Shown in pieces: positions 41,021-49,230 of a stretch of 64,000 bases of DNA. This stretch comes from DAOTWA01 sp963702935 (GTDB taxonomy: Bacteria > Chloroflexota > Anaerolineae > Anaerolineales > Anaerolineaceae): assembly GCA_963702935.1 (NCBI GenBank), contig OY969772.1:4092001-4156000 (forward strand), read 5' to 3'. Below the pieces are notes generated by a model that was not told the origin of the DNA, searched no databases, and saw only the letters and a list, made by a program, of their open reading frames with translations. Made by a program: the position numbers and the translations under genes. Numbering within the stretch: the stretch's first letter is position 1; each line of letters starts with the position of its first letter.

Positions 41021-41070
41021 TTGACCTGCCCTGGACAGAAAGAGTAAACTTTTTGTGGTAAAATTCACAA
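41021..41070 (+). promoter_or_regulatory. Promoter with a CRP/FNR-type palindrome before the hydrogenase subunit genes
   Basis: TTGACC (41021-41026), an 18-bp spacer and TAAACT (41045-41050) form a possible sigma-70 promoter. TTGTG (41053-41057) and CACAA (41066-41070) flank an 8-bp centre, the exact half-site spacing of CRP-family operators, and would cover the start site. The regulator is unknown. Confidence 0.45.
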
Positions 41071-41116
41071 TCAGTGTCTGGATTAAAACAACGTTAACTC
41101 ACTGGAACTGTTTATC

Positions 41117-41632
41117 ATGATGAACCTCCTCGAAAAGATACCCGCGAAAGATCCCCTGGTACAGGAAGATCAAAAGCAATTGATCGATAGTATCATCGAA
41201 AAGAATAAGCACCTCCCCGGCGCCGGCATGGTGATCCTCAACGAGCTTCAGAGCGCCATCGGCTTCATTTCCGAGCCTATGCAGGCTTACGTAGCCAAAA
41301 GGTTGAGGATTCCCGTGAGCAACATTCATGGGGTGGTCTCCTTCTATTCGTTCTTTACCACCACCCCCAGGGGAAAACATACCGTCAAGTTCTGCATGGG
41401 CACCGCTTGCTATGTAGGTGGGATGCCGCAGCTCATCGAAAAGGCCAAGCAAGCCTTAGGGGTCGAGCCTGGCCAGACCACGCCGGACGGCAACATCACC
41501 CTGGAGGTCTGCCGCTGCGTCGGCGCGTGCAGCCAGGCGCCGGTGATCGTCATGGACGAAGAGATTTACGGACGGGTGCGCCCCAATAAATTGCCGCAAA
41601 TCCTGCGCAAATATCAGGAAGGCGAAGAGTAA
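41117..41632 (+). CDS. nuoE: NuoE/HydC-like [2Fe-2S] subunit 1
   Basis: A 171-residue thioredoxin-like [2Fe-2S] protein of the NADH-dehydrogenase 24-kDa family. The four ligands are visible as C-x4-C (FCMGTACYVGG) and C-x3-C (CRCVGACSQAP). The N-terminal helical region (VQEDQKQLIDSIIEKN) is typical. It is the electron-transfer partner of a NuoF-type flavoprotein, probably the one encoded at 42669. Confidence 0.92.
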   Translation: MMNLLEKIPAKDPLVQEDQKQLIDSIIEKNKHLPGAGMVILNELQSAIGFISEPMQAYVAKRLRIPVSNIHGVVSFYSFFTTTPRGKHTVKFCMGTACYVGGMPQLIEKAKQALGVEPGQTTPDGNITLEVCRCVGACSQAPVIVMDEEIYGRVRPNKLPQILRKYQEGEE

Positions 41633-41638
41633 AACGAG

Positions 41639-42193
41639 TTGAGAGAACTGGCCTTGCATCTGCTCGATATCGCCGAGAACAGTGTTGCCGCCGGCGCCAG
41701 GAACATCGAGATTACCGTCGAGGAAGACACCCGGGCAGACAGGTTGAGGATGATGGTAGTAGATGACGGTAAAGGTATGGATGAGGAGATGGTAGCGCGC
41801 GTCACGGATCCCTTTGTTACCAGCCGCACCACACGAAAAGTTGGTCTGGGCATTCCTCTGTTGAAAGCTGCCGCCGAAGCCTGCAACGGGTTCTTGCGCA
41901 TCAATTCCGCTCTCGGGCAGGGCACGCAAGTGGCCACCGAGTTTCAGCTCAGCCACATCGACCGCATGCCGCTCGGCGACCTGGCCGGCACCTTTCTCAC
42001 TTTGCTGGTCTCCTTCCCTCGCATCCATTGGTCGTTCAACTACCGCGTGGATGCGGCCGAATTCAATTTCGACGACCAGGTCATCAAACAGGAGCTGCTC
42101 GACCTTCCTTTAACGGAGCCGTCCATTTTGGCCTTTGTGCGCAGCGCCCTCACCGATGGGATTGCCGGCGTGCGGCGACCTGCGGCTGTGTAG
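41639..42193 (+). CDS. Histidine kinase-like ATPase without a HisKA domain
   Basis: A 184-residue GHKL-type ATPase: N box LHLLDIAENSVAAGA, G1 DDGKGMDEEM, G2 KVGLGIPLLKAAAEAC. There is no phospho-acceptor His domain. The last 60 residues form a separate small domain. The TTG start lies 6 bp after the NuoE gene. ATPases of this kind sit at the same position in hydABC-type hydrogenase operons of Firmicutes and Thermotogae; their function is unknown. Confidence 0.85.
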   Translation: MRELALHLLDIAENSVAAGARNIEITVEEDTRADRLRMMVVDDGKGMDEEMVARVTDPFVTSRTTRKVGLGIPLLKAAAEACNGFLRINSALGQGTQVATEFQLSHIDRMPLGDLAGTFLTLLVSFPRIHWSFNYRVDAAEFNFDDQVIKQELLDLPLTEPSILAFVRSALTDGIAGVRRPAAV

Positions 42194-42237
42194 ATGCAAT
42201 CGTTGATCAAATTATCTCGAAAGCAGGAGCGTCTAAA

Positions 42238-42606
42238 ATGAGCACTGTCAAATCGCTTGAAGATTTAAAGAAGCTAAGAGAAGAAGCGCTGGAAAAGCGC
42301 AAACTTAAAACCGCCACGGGAATCGCCCAGGTGATCGTGGGCATGGGTACCTGCGGAATCGCTGCCGGGGCGCGCGAGACCATGAAGGCCATCCTCGACG
42401 AGATCGAGCAAGACAACCTGAACGGCGTCGTCGTCACCCAGACCGGCTGCATCGGCCTGTGCGAAAAAGAGCCCATCGTCCAGGTGGTCATCGGCGAAGC
42501 GCCCAAGGTCACTTACGGGAAAGTCTCTCCGGATGAAGCCAGGCGCATCATGAAAGAACACGTTGTCGGCGGCAAGGTCGTCAAGGATCTGGAAATTCCT
42601 CTCTAA
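42238..42606 (+). CDS. Thioredoxin-like [2Fe-2S] ferredoxin
   Basis: A 122-residue protein. The N-terminal helix is Lys/Glu-rich (SLEDLKKLREEALEKRK). The ferredoxin domain has GMGTCGIAAGARE and TGCIGLCEKEPIV, giving three clear Cys ligands plus a variant first pair, as in stand-alone ferredoxins beside HydB. The ATG at 42238 follows GCAGGAG. It probably shuttles electrons within the hydrogenase complex. Confidence 0.87.
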   Translation: MSTVKSLEDLKKLREEALEKRKLKTATGIAQVIVGMGTCGIAAGARETMKAILDEIEQDNLNGVVVTQTGCIGLCEKEPIVQVVIGEAPKVTYGKVSPDEARRIMKEHVVGGKVVKDLEIPL

Positions 42607-42668
42607 AATTCGGATCGGAATCGAGTCGCTCCAAAGAGCGGTTCGATCCACTAATCAGGAAATCTTCA

Positions 42669-44450
42669 ATGAAGTATTATCGCTCGCATGTTTTAGTCTG
42701 TGTTGACCCGGAATGTTTGAAGAAGGGCGCTCACCAGGTAATCGACACACTCCAAGATGAGCTGGTGGCCCAGGGGTTGATCGACGAAGTCCAGGTGTTG
42801 GAGACTTCGCGCATCGGCGACTGTGCTAACGGTCCCGAGATGATGGTCTATCCCGAAGGCGTGCATTATTCAGGTTTTACTCCGGATGATATTCCCTTCC
42901 TGGTCGAAGAACAATTCTTGAAGGGCCGCGTTGCCTCGAAATTCATCAGGCCCATAGAAACGCGCGCCGACGAGGAATTGAGCGCCCCCAAGCCCAAGGA
43001 AGTGCGCGTCGTCTTGCGCAACTGCGGCAAGATCGACCCGAACAACATCGAAGACTACATTGCCGAAGACGGCTACCAGGCCCTGGGCAAAGTGTTGACC
43101 GAGATGACCCCCGAGCAGACCATCGAGACCGTTCTGGCGTCTGGCTTGCGCGGACGGGGCGGGGCCGGCTTCCCGGCGGGCAAGAAATGGCAATTGGCCC
43201 GTCAAAGCGCCGACCCGGTCAAATATCTCATCTGCAATGCAGACGAGGGCGACCCGGGCGCCTTCATGAACCGGCGCGTCCTGGAAAGCGACCCGCACTC
43301 GGTGCTCGAAGGTATGGCCATCGCCGCTTACGCCATCGGCTCTCACCAGGGCTACATCTATTGCCGGGCCGAATATCCCCTGGCGGTCAAGACCCTCAAA
43401 CTCGCCATCCAGCAGGCTCGAGGGCTGGGCCTCTTAGGGAAAGACATCCTGGGCAGCGGTTTCGATTTCGACCTTGAAGTGCGCATGGGCGCCGGCGCTT
43501 TCGTGTGCGGCGAGGAGACGGCCCTGATGAGCTCCATCGAGGGCAAGCGCGGTGAGCCGCGCCCTCGCCCGCCCTTCCCGGCCGTCAAGGGCCTGTGGGG
43601 TAAGCCCTCCAACGTCAACAACGTCGAGACCTACGCCAACGTGCCCCAAATCATCCTGCGCGGAGCCGCATGGTTCGCCGGCCTGGGCACCGAAAAGAGC
43701 AAGGGCACCAAGACCTTCGCCATCGCCGGCGACGTAAAGAATACCGGCCTGATCGAAGTGCCCTTTGGCATCACCTTGCGCGAGATCGTCTACGACATCG
43801 GCGGCGGAATCAAGAATGATAAAGGCTTCAAAGCCGTGCAGACCGGCGGTCCCATGGGCGGCTGCATCCCGGCTGAATACCTCGACATGCCCGTAGATTA
43901 CGAATCCCTCAAGCAGGTAGGCTCCATGATGGGTTCGGGTGGCTTCGTCGTCATGGACGATGAGACCTGCATGGTAGACATCGCGCGCTTCTTCATGGAC
44001 TTCACCCAGGACGAAAGCTGCGGGAAGTGCACGCCTTGCCGCGTAGGCACCCGACGCATCCTGGACATCCTGGAACGTATCTGTGACGGCAAAGGCCGGG
44101 ACGGCGACATCGAGACCCTGGAAATGCTCTGTCGTGAGATCCAGCAAGACAGCCTGTGCGGTCTGGGCCAGGGCGCTCCTACTCCCGTGATCAGCACCCT
44201 CAAATACTTCCGGGAAGAATACGAAGCGCACATCTACGAAAAACGTTGCCCGGCCAAGGTCTGCCGGGGCTTGATCACCTACGAGGTGGTGGAAGATGTG
44301 TGCACCGGCTGCACGGTGTGCGCCCGCAACTGCCCCGTCAACGCCATCAGCGGCGAGCGCCGTCAGCCCCACAAGATCGACCCGGACGTATGCATCCGCT
44401 GCGGCATCTGTATGCAAGTCTGCAATTTCAACGCCATCGTCGTGAACTAG
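42669..44450 (+). CDS. nuoF: NuoF/HydB-like NADH-binding flavoprotein with a C-terminal 2[4Fe-4S] domain
   Basis: A 593-residue subunit. The N-terminal thioredoxin-like domain (1-90) keeps only three of four Cys (VCVDPEC and a lone Cys in RIGDCANGP). The FMN/NADH domain has GLRGRGGAGFPAG and NADEGDPGAF, and GEETALMSSIEGKRGEPR. The [4Fe-4S] site is SCGKCTPCRVGT plus SLCGLG. The C-terminus carries a 2[4Fe-4S] ferredoxin (CTGCTVCARNCPVNA and CIRCGICMQVCNFNA). This is the HydB architecture of electron-bifurcating hydrogenases. Confidence 0.93.
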   Translation: MKYYRSHVLVCVDPECLKKGAHQVIDTLQDELVAQGLIDEVQVLETSRIGDCANGPEMMVYPEGVHYSGFTPDDIPFLVEEQFLKGRVASKFIRPIETRADEELSAPKPKEVRVVLRNCGKIDPNNIEDYIAEDGYQALGKVLTEMTPEQTIETVLASGLRGRGGAGFPAGKKWQLARQSADPVKYLICNADEGDPGAFMNRRVLESDPHSVLEGMAIAAYAIGSHQGYIYCRAEYPLAVKTLKLAIQQARGLGLLGKDILGSGFDFDLEVRMGAGAFVCGEETALMSSIEGKRGEPRPRPPFPAVKGLWGKPSNVNNVETYANVPQIILRGAAWFAGLGTEKSKGTKTFAIAGDVKNTGLIEVPFGITLREIVYDIGGGIKNDKGFKAVQTGGPMGGCIPAEYLDMPVDYESLKQVGSMMGSGGFVVMDDETCMVDIARFFMDFTQDESCGKCTPCRVGTRRILDILERICDGKGRDGDIETLEMLCREIQQDSLCGLGQGAPTPVISTLKYFREEYEAHIYEKRCPAKVCRGLITYEVVEDVCTGCTVCARNCPVNAISGERRQPHKIDPDVCIRCGICMQVCNFNAIVVN

Positions 44451-44533
44451 AGCCAGAAATGGTGTTGCCATCCTGATGATTCGTGCTGTTGGACCTCCGC
44501 CCCGGGGGCCAATCGCACTGAGGAGAAAACGAT

Positions 44534-45013
44534 ATGACAGTTGGATCGAAAGAGGGTCTGGAGGTACTTGCGGCTGTGAGCCAGGCAGTCGAACGCTACG
44601 GCGCCACTCGGGACGAATTGATCCCCATCCTCAGCGATGTCAACCGCAAGGTTGGCTATCTTCCCGCCGAAGCCCTGGACGAAATCAGCGAGCTTTTACA
44701 CGTACCCAAAAGCCAGTTGTTCTCCGTGGCGAGCTTCTATCAGATGCTATCTACCAAACCCCATGGCCGGCACGTGATCCACTTCTGCGAAAGCGCTCCC
44801 TGCCACGTGGCGGGCGGACGTGAGGTCTGGCAGGCTCTCCTGGATGAGCTTAACTTGAAATCGGGTGAAACCAGCCAGGACGGCAAATGGACGCTGGAGA
44901 CGACCAGTTGTCTGGGAGTGTGCGGTGTAGGTCCCGTTTTTACCATCGATGATGATATCTTTGGGAACGTCACCCCCGACCAGGTGCCTGAAATTCTCGC
45001 CCGTTACCAGTAG
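44534..45013 (+). CDS. nuoE: NuoE/HoxE-like [2Fe-2S] subunit 2
   Basis: A second, diverged 24-kDa-type subunit of 159 residues. Ligands are C-x4-C (FCESAPCHVAGG) and C-x3-C (SCLGVCGVGP). A Shine-Dalgarno (GAGGAG) precedes the ATG and the gene ends 12 bp before its NuoF partner. It differs throughout from the first NuoE, so it is not a recent duplicate. Confidence 0.92.
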   Translation: MTVGSKEGLEVLAAVSQAVERYGATRDELIPILSDVNRKVGYLPAEALDEISELLHVPKSQLFSVASFYQMLSTKPHGRHVIHFCESAPCHVAGGREVWQALLDELNLKSGETSQDGKWTLETTSCLGVCGVGPVFTIDDDIFGNVTPDQVPEILARYQ

Positions 45014-45025
45014 AGGAGGATGCAG

Positions 45026-46669
45026 ATGGAAGCAGTTCGTTCATTAGTGCTGGTTTCAAGTGATCCCGATAGCATGGAACGGGGCGCAGAAAATGTCTAT
45101 CAGTCCTTGCAGGCGGAGATCAAGAACTTCGGCCTGGAAAAAGAAGTCTCCCTGACGATGGTTGGCGACGTGGGCCGCCACGACGCCGTCCCGCTGGTGA
45201 TCATCTACCCGGAAGCGGTCATCTATGGCCCCGTCCAGCCTGAGAATGTCCACCACCTCGTCGAAGAGCATTTGTTCAAAGGGCGCATCGCCAGCGAGTT
45301 CCAGGCGCCGGCGCGCGAGATGACCGGGCGCATCGCCTGGCTTTCGGCGCGTAAAGGCACCCTGCCTGCCGAGCAGCGCGTCGTTCTGGAGCGCGCCGGC
45401 GTCATCGACCCCGAGGACATCGAGGATTACATCGTCCACGATGGTTATCAGGCCCTGGGCAAGGTGCTCTCCGAGATGAAACCCTCCGACCTGATCGCCG
45501 AAGTCGAGAAATCCGGCTTGCGCGGGCGCGGCGGAGCCGGCTTCCCCACCGGGTCGAAGTGGCGCTTCGTGGCCAAAGCCAACGGCGATAAAAAGTACGT
45601 CATTTGCAATGCCGACGAAAGCGAGCCGGGCACCTTCAAAGACCGCCTGATCCTGGAAGGCGACCCGCACAGCATCGTCGAGGCGATGGCGATCGCCGGC
45701 TATGCCGTCGGGGCCAACGAAGGCTACATCTACATTCGCGGCGAATATGCGCTGGCGCAGGCGCGCTTGAAGAAAGCCATCGGCCAGGCCAGGGAAATGG
45801 GCTTCCTGGGAGAGAATATCTTCGGCAGCCATTTCGACTTCGACATCCACATCCACTCCGGCGCCGGCGCTTACATCTGCGGCGAGGAGACGGCTCTGAT
45901 CGAATCGATCGAGGGCAAGCGCGGCGAGCCGCGCTCCCGGCCGCCTTACCCCACCACCCACGGCCTGTGGGGCAAGCCCACCCTGGTGAACAACGTCGAA
46001 ACCCTGGCCAACATTCCTCCCATCCTTCGCAATGGGGCTTCCTGGTACCGCGCCATCGGCCACAGCGCCAGCCCCGGCACGAAAGTGTACACCATACTCG
46101 GCAACGTCAACGTCACCGGCCTGATCGAAGTTCCTATGGGCATTACCCTGCGGGAAGTAATCGCCATTTACGGCAAGGGCATGAAGAACGATCGCCCCTT
46201 TAAGCTGGCGCAGACGGGCGGCTCCAGCGGCTCGATCATTCCAGCCAGCCTGCAAGACACCCCCATGGACTTCGACTCCTTCAGCCACGCCGGGGTCTCC
46301 CTGGGATCGGGCGCCTTGCTGGTGTGCGACGAAGACACCTGCGTGGTCGACCTGGCCAAAGTCTTGCTCAATTTCTTCCGCAAGGAAAGCTGCGGCAAAT
46401 GCACTCCCTGCCGCGTCGGCAATCAACGCTGCTACGAAATCCTTTGCCGCATCTCCGAAGGCACGGGCAGATTGAAGGACCTGGACGACCTCCTCGCCCT
46501 CAGCGACAACCTCTACCAGCTTTCCAACTGCGGCCTGGGCCAGACCGCCGGCGCGCCCATCCGCGACATCTTGAAGCATTTCCGGGCCGAAGTCGAGGCC
46601 CATATCCTCAATAAAGTCTGTCCTACCGGCGTTTGCCCCATGAGCGGCCGGCAGGCCGTTTTGAACTAA
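45026..46669 (+). CDS. nuoF: NuoF/HoxF-like NADH-binding flavoprotein 2
   Basis: A 547-residue subunit. ATG 45026 is chosen because AGGAGG at 45014-45019 fits it better than the ATG at 45020. The N-terminal thioredoxin-like domain has lost every Cys ligand (LVSSDPDSMERGAENV). The flavin/NADH domain has GLRGRGGAGFPTG and NADESEPGTFKDR, and the [4Fe-4S] site is SCGKCTPCRVGNQ plus NCGLGQ. It stops after a short VCPTGVCPMSG tail and lacks the ferredoxin domain of the first NuoF. Confidence 0.92.
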   Translation: MEAVRSLVLVSSDPDSMERGAENVYQSLQAEIKNFGLEKEVSLTMVGDVGRHDAVPLVIIYPEAVIYGPVQPENVHHLVEEHLFKGRIASEFQAPAREMTGRIAWLSARKGTLPAEQRVVLERAGVIDPEDIEDYIVHDGYQALGKVLSEMKPSDLIAEVEKSGLRGRGGAGFPTGSKWRFVAKANGDKKYVICNADESEPGTFKDRLILEGDPHSIVEAMAIAGYAVGANEGYIYIRGEYALAQARLKKAIGQAREMGFLGENIFGSHFDFDIHIHSGAGAYICGEETALIESIEGKRGEPRSRPPYPTTHGLWGKPTLVNNVETLANIPPILRNGASWYRAIGHSASPGTKVYTILGNVNVTGLIEVPMGITLREVIAIYGKGMKNDRPFKLAQTGGSSGSIIPASLQDTPMDFDSFSHAGVSLGSGALLVCDEDTCVVDLAKVLLNFFRKESCGKCTPCRVGNQRCYEILCRISEGTGRLKDLDDLLALSDNLYQLSNCGLGQTAGAPIRDILKHFRAEVEAHILNKVCPTGVCPMSGRQAVLN

Positions 46670-46689
46670 TAAAATAGAGAGGGTTGATA

Positions 46690-48630
46690 ATGGTCAACGT
46701 TACGATTGATGGCAAAAATATCGAAGTCCCCGAAGGGACGACTGTGCTCCGGGCAGCCCAAATGGCAGGTGTGACCATCCCAACACTCTGCGATCACCCC
46801 AACCTCACCCCGTATGGCGGCTGCCGTCTGTGCCTGGTGGAAGTGGAAGGGGCTCGCACGCTGCAGCCCTCCTGCACGCTGCCGGTCAACAACAACATCG
46901 TCGTGCACACCGACACGCAAAAGGTGCTGGATGCGCGCAAGTTCGTGCTGACCCTCCTCTTCAGCGAGCGCAATCACTTCTGCATGTACTGCCAGGTCAG
47001 CGGCGGAGATTGCGAGCTGCAAAATGCCGCCTATGGGGAAGGCATGACCCACTGGCCGCTCCAGCCGAATTGGTCGCCCTACCCGGTGGATGCCTCCCAT
47101 CCTTACTTCATCCTCGAAAATAACCGCTGCATCTTGTGCCGCCGCTGCGTGCGCGCTTGCAGCGAATTGGTGGGCAACTTTACCCTGGGCATCGAAGAGC
47201 GTGGCGCCAAGAGCGTCCTGGTAGCCGACCTGGGCACCCCCCTGGGCGAGAGCACCTGCGTCTCCTGCGGCGTCTGCGTGCAGATCTGCCCCACCGGCGC
47301 GCTGATCGATCGCCGCAGCGCTTATCAGGGCCGTGAAACCCAGACCGAGGTCACCCAGAGCGTCTGCCTGGGATGCAGCCTCGGCTGTGGCATCGACGTG
47401 CACACGCGCGATAACCGCCTGGTGCGCATCGAGGGCGATTGGGACGCGCAAGTCAACGGCGGCGTGCTGTGCGAGGCCGGGCGCTTCCTACCCATGAATG
47501 AGGATCGCGAACGGGTAACCACGCCCATGCTGCGCAAGAACGGCGCCTTGAAAGCCGCCACCTGGGAAGAAGCGCTGGATGCCATCGCAGCCAGCCTCAA
47601 GCCCCTGGCCGGCAAGAACGGGGACGGCGTGGCCGCCATGGCCTCCACCCGCCTGCCCGCCGAAGCCCTCTCTGCTTTTGAGGAATTGTTCGCCGAGAAG
47701 CTGGGCAGCCACATGGTCACCAGCATCGAAGAAGGCGTCAACACGGCTGCCTCCGCCGCCGTGGCCGCCGAATTGGGCCAACCCTTCGAAGGCGGCCTGG
47801 ATGCGTTTGACAGCGCTGATTGCGTGGTCGCCATCGACGTGGACCTGGCGTCCGAGCATCAGGTGGCCGGGTTCTTCATCAAGCGCGCGCTGCCCAAGGG
47901 CGTCAAGCTGGTCACCGTGGATACACAGCCGGGCGCCTTCAAGGATCTGGCCGATTATGCCGTCGAGCTAAAAGCCGGGGGCGAAGCTGGCTTCCTCAAC
48001 GGGTTGAAAGCCGCCCTCGCCGGGAGTGTTCCCTCCAGCAAAGAGACCGGCGTTCCCGCCACAGTCATCCAGGACATCGCCGGCCTGATCGGCGCGGCGC
48101 AAAAACCGCTGTTCGTCTACGGCAAGGCCCTCGCCCACAAAGACACCGCCGCGTTAAAGGCTCTGGTCGAATTGGCCGGCGCCTTGCCCGACAAGCGCGC
48201 CGTCATTCTCAGCCCGAAGGGCGAGGCTAACAGCCTGGCTGCTTCTCAGTACGGGCTGGACGGGGCCTTTAAGGTCAACGGGCACCAGGCCGCTTTCATC
48301 GCCCTGGGCGACGACCGGCTTAGCCAGCGCCAGCTCAAGCTGCTCGAAGGCATCCCCTTCCTGGTGGTGCAGGCCAGCTACATCTCCACCGCCACGGCTG
48401 CCGCAGACGTCGTGCTCCCCGTGGAAGACTGGGTAGAGCAGTCCGGCCATTACGTCAGCCTGGATGGCCGCCTGCAAACCGCTCAAAAGGCGTTGGCTGC
48501 CCCCGAAGGGGTGCTCTCCAACGAAGCTGCGCTGCAAGCCGTGGCGAAATCCATGGGCTTCGAGCTGGATGGAGATTGGAAAGCAAAACTCAGCCGGCGT
48601 ACATCGCCTGTCGCTATCGCTGAAGCCTGA
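46690..48630 (+). CDS. NuoG/HoxU-like iron-sulfur subunit with a molybdopterin-type domain
   Basis: A 646-residue protein. The N-terminus is a [2Fe-2S] plant-type domain (HPNLTPYGGCRLCLVEVEG), followed by the NuoG-type His/Cys [4Fe-4S] region (HFCMYCQVSGGDCELQ), a 2[4Fe-4S] ferredoxin (CILCRRCVRAC and CVSCGVCVQICPTGA), and a further cluster (CLGCSLGCGID). The last 400 residues resemble a shortened molybdopterin oxidoreductase domain, as in NuoG. Typical HoxU ends after the ferredoxin part, so this is larger. ATG 46690 follows GAGAGGG. Confidence 0.9.
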   Translation: MVNVTIDGKNIEVPEGTTVLRAAQMAGVTIPTLCDHPNLTPYGGCRLCLVEVEGARTLQPSCTLPVNNNIVVHTDTQKVLDARKFVLTLLFSERNHFCMYCQVSGGDCELQNAAYGEGMTHWPLQPNWSPYPVDASHPYFILENNRCILCRRCVRACSELVGNFTLGIEERGAKSVLVADLGTPLGESTCVSCGVCVQICPTGALIDRRSAYQGRETQTEVTQSVCLGCSLGCGIDVHTRDNRLVRIEGDWDAQVNGGVLCEAGRFLPMNEDRERVTTPMLRKNGALKAATWEEALDAIAASLKPLAGKNGDGVAAMASTRLPAEALSAFEELFAEKLGSHMVTSIEEGVNTAASAAVAAELGQPFEGGLDAFDSADCVVAIDVDLASEHQVAGFFIKRALPKGVKLVTVDTQPGAFKDLADYAVELKAGGEAGFLNGLKAALAGSVPSSKETGVPATVIQDIAGLIGAAQKPLFVYGKALAHKDTAALKALVELAGALPDKRAVILSPKGEANSLAASQYGLDGAFKVNGHQAAFIALGDDRLSQRQLKLLEGIPFLVVQASYISTATAAADVVLPVEDWVEQSGHYVSLDGRLQTAQKALAAPEGVLSNEAALQAVAKSMGFELDGDWKAKLSRRTSPVAIAEA

Positions 48631-48674
48631 GCGCAACCTTTACCGGGCTGTTTGGAATATAGAAGGAGACATTA

Positions 48675-49217
48675 ATGGCAAAACCAAAGATTTCCTCAGA
48701 TTGGATGGCGGGCTGCTCAGGCTGTCACATGTCTTTACTGGATATCGATGAGCGCATCCTTCAGGTGGTCGAGCTGGCCGATATTCGCTCGACGCCTATC
48801 ACGGATCTCAAGGAACCGGATGCGTCCGGCGTAGACGTCGGCATTCTCGAAGGTGGAGTCAACAACACCGCCAACGAGGAAGTCGCTCTGCGTATGCGCA
48901 AACGCTGCAAGGTTCTGGTCGCCCTGGGCGACTGCGCGGTTTTCGGCGGCGTGCCGGCCATGCGCAATTTCTTCACCCTGGAAGAGAGCCTGCGCCGCGC
49001 TTACGTCGAAACCGAGAGCACGGACGCCGAAGGCAAGATCCCCGATGATCCCGAACTGTGTGTTCCCACCAAGGTCAGGGCGCTGGAAGAAGTCGTGCCG
49101 GTGGATATCTTCGTTCCCGGTTGCCCGCCCGACCCGGATGTGATTTTCTACGTATTGAGCGAGCTGGCTCAGGGTCGCAAGCCTGTTTTGAAAGACGATA
49201 AGCTACAGTGGCATTAA
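48675..49217 (+). CDS. hoxY: [NiFe]-hydrogenase small subunit
   Basis: A 180-residue subunit carrying the proximal [4Fe-4S] cluster. Ligands are in MAGCSGCHMSLLD, GDCAVFGG and VPGCPPDPD. There is no Tat signal, so the enzyme is cytoplasmic, as expected for group 3 NAD(P)-linked hydrogenases. A Shine-Dalgarno (AGGAGA) precedes the ATG, and the large subunit follows by 13 bp. Confidence 0.94.
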   Translation: MAKPKISSDWMAGCSGCHMSLLDIDERILQVVELADIRSTPITDLKEPDASGVDVGILEGGVNNTANEEVALRMRKRCKVLVALGDCAVFGGVPAMRNFFTLEESLRRAYVETESTDAEGKIPDDPELCVPTKVRALEEVVPVDIFVPGCPPDPDVIFYVLSELAQGRKPVLKDDKLQWH

Positions 49218-49230
49218 TTCGGAGGAAAAT

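Noticed and set aside
45056..46603. Antisense open frame of 515 codons opposite nuoF 2
   Set aside because: Same shadow effect; nothing in it resembles a protein family.
42669..46669. The two NuoE/NuoF pairs as an assembly duplication
   Set aside because: The pairs differ in length, ligands and domains throughout, so they are old paralogues.
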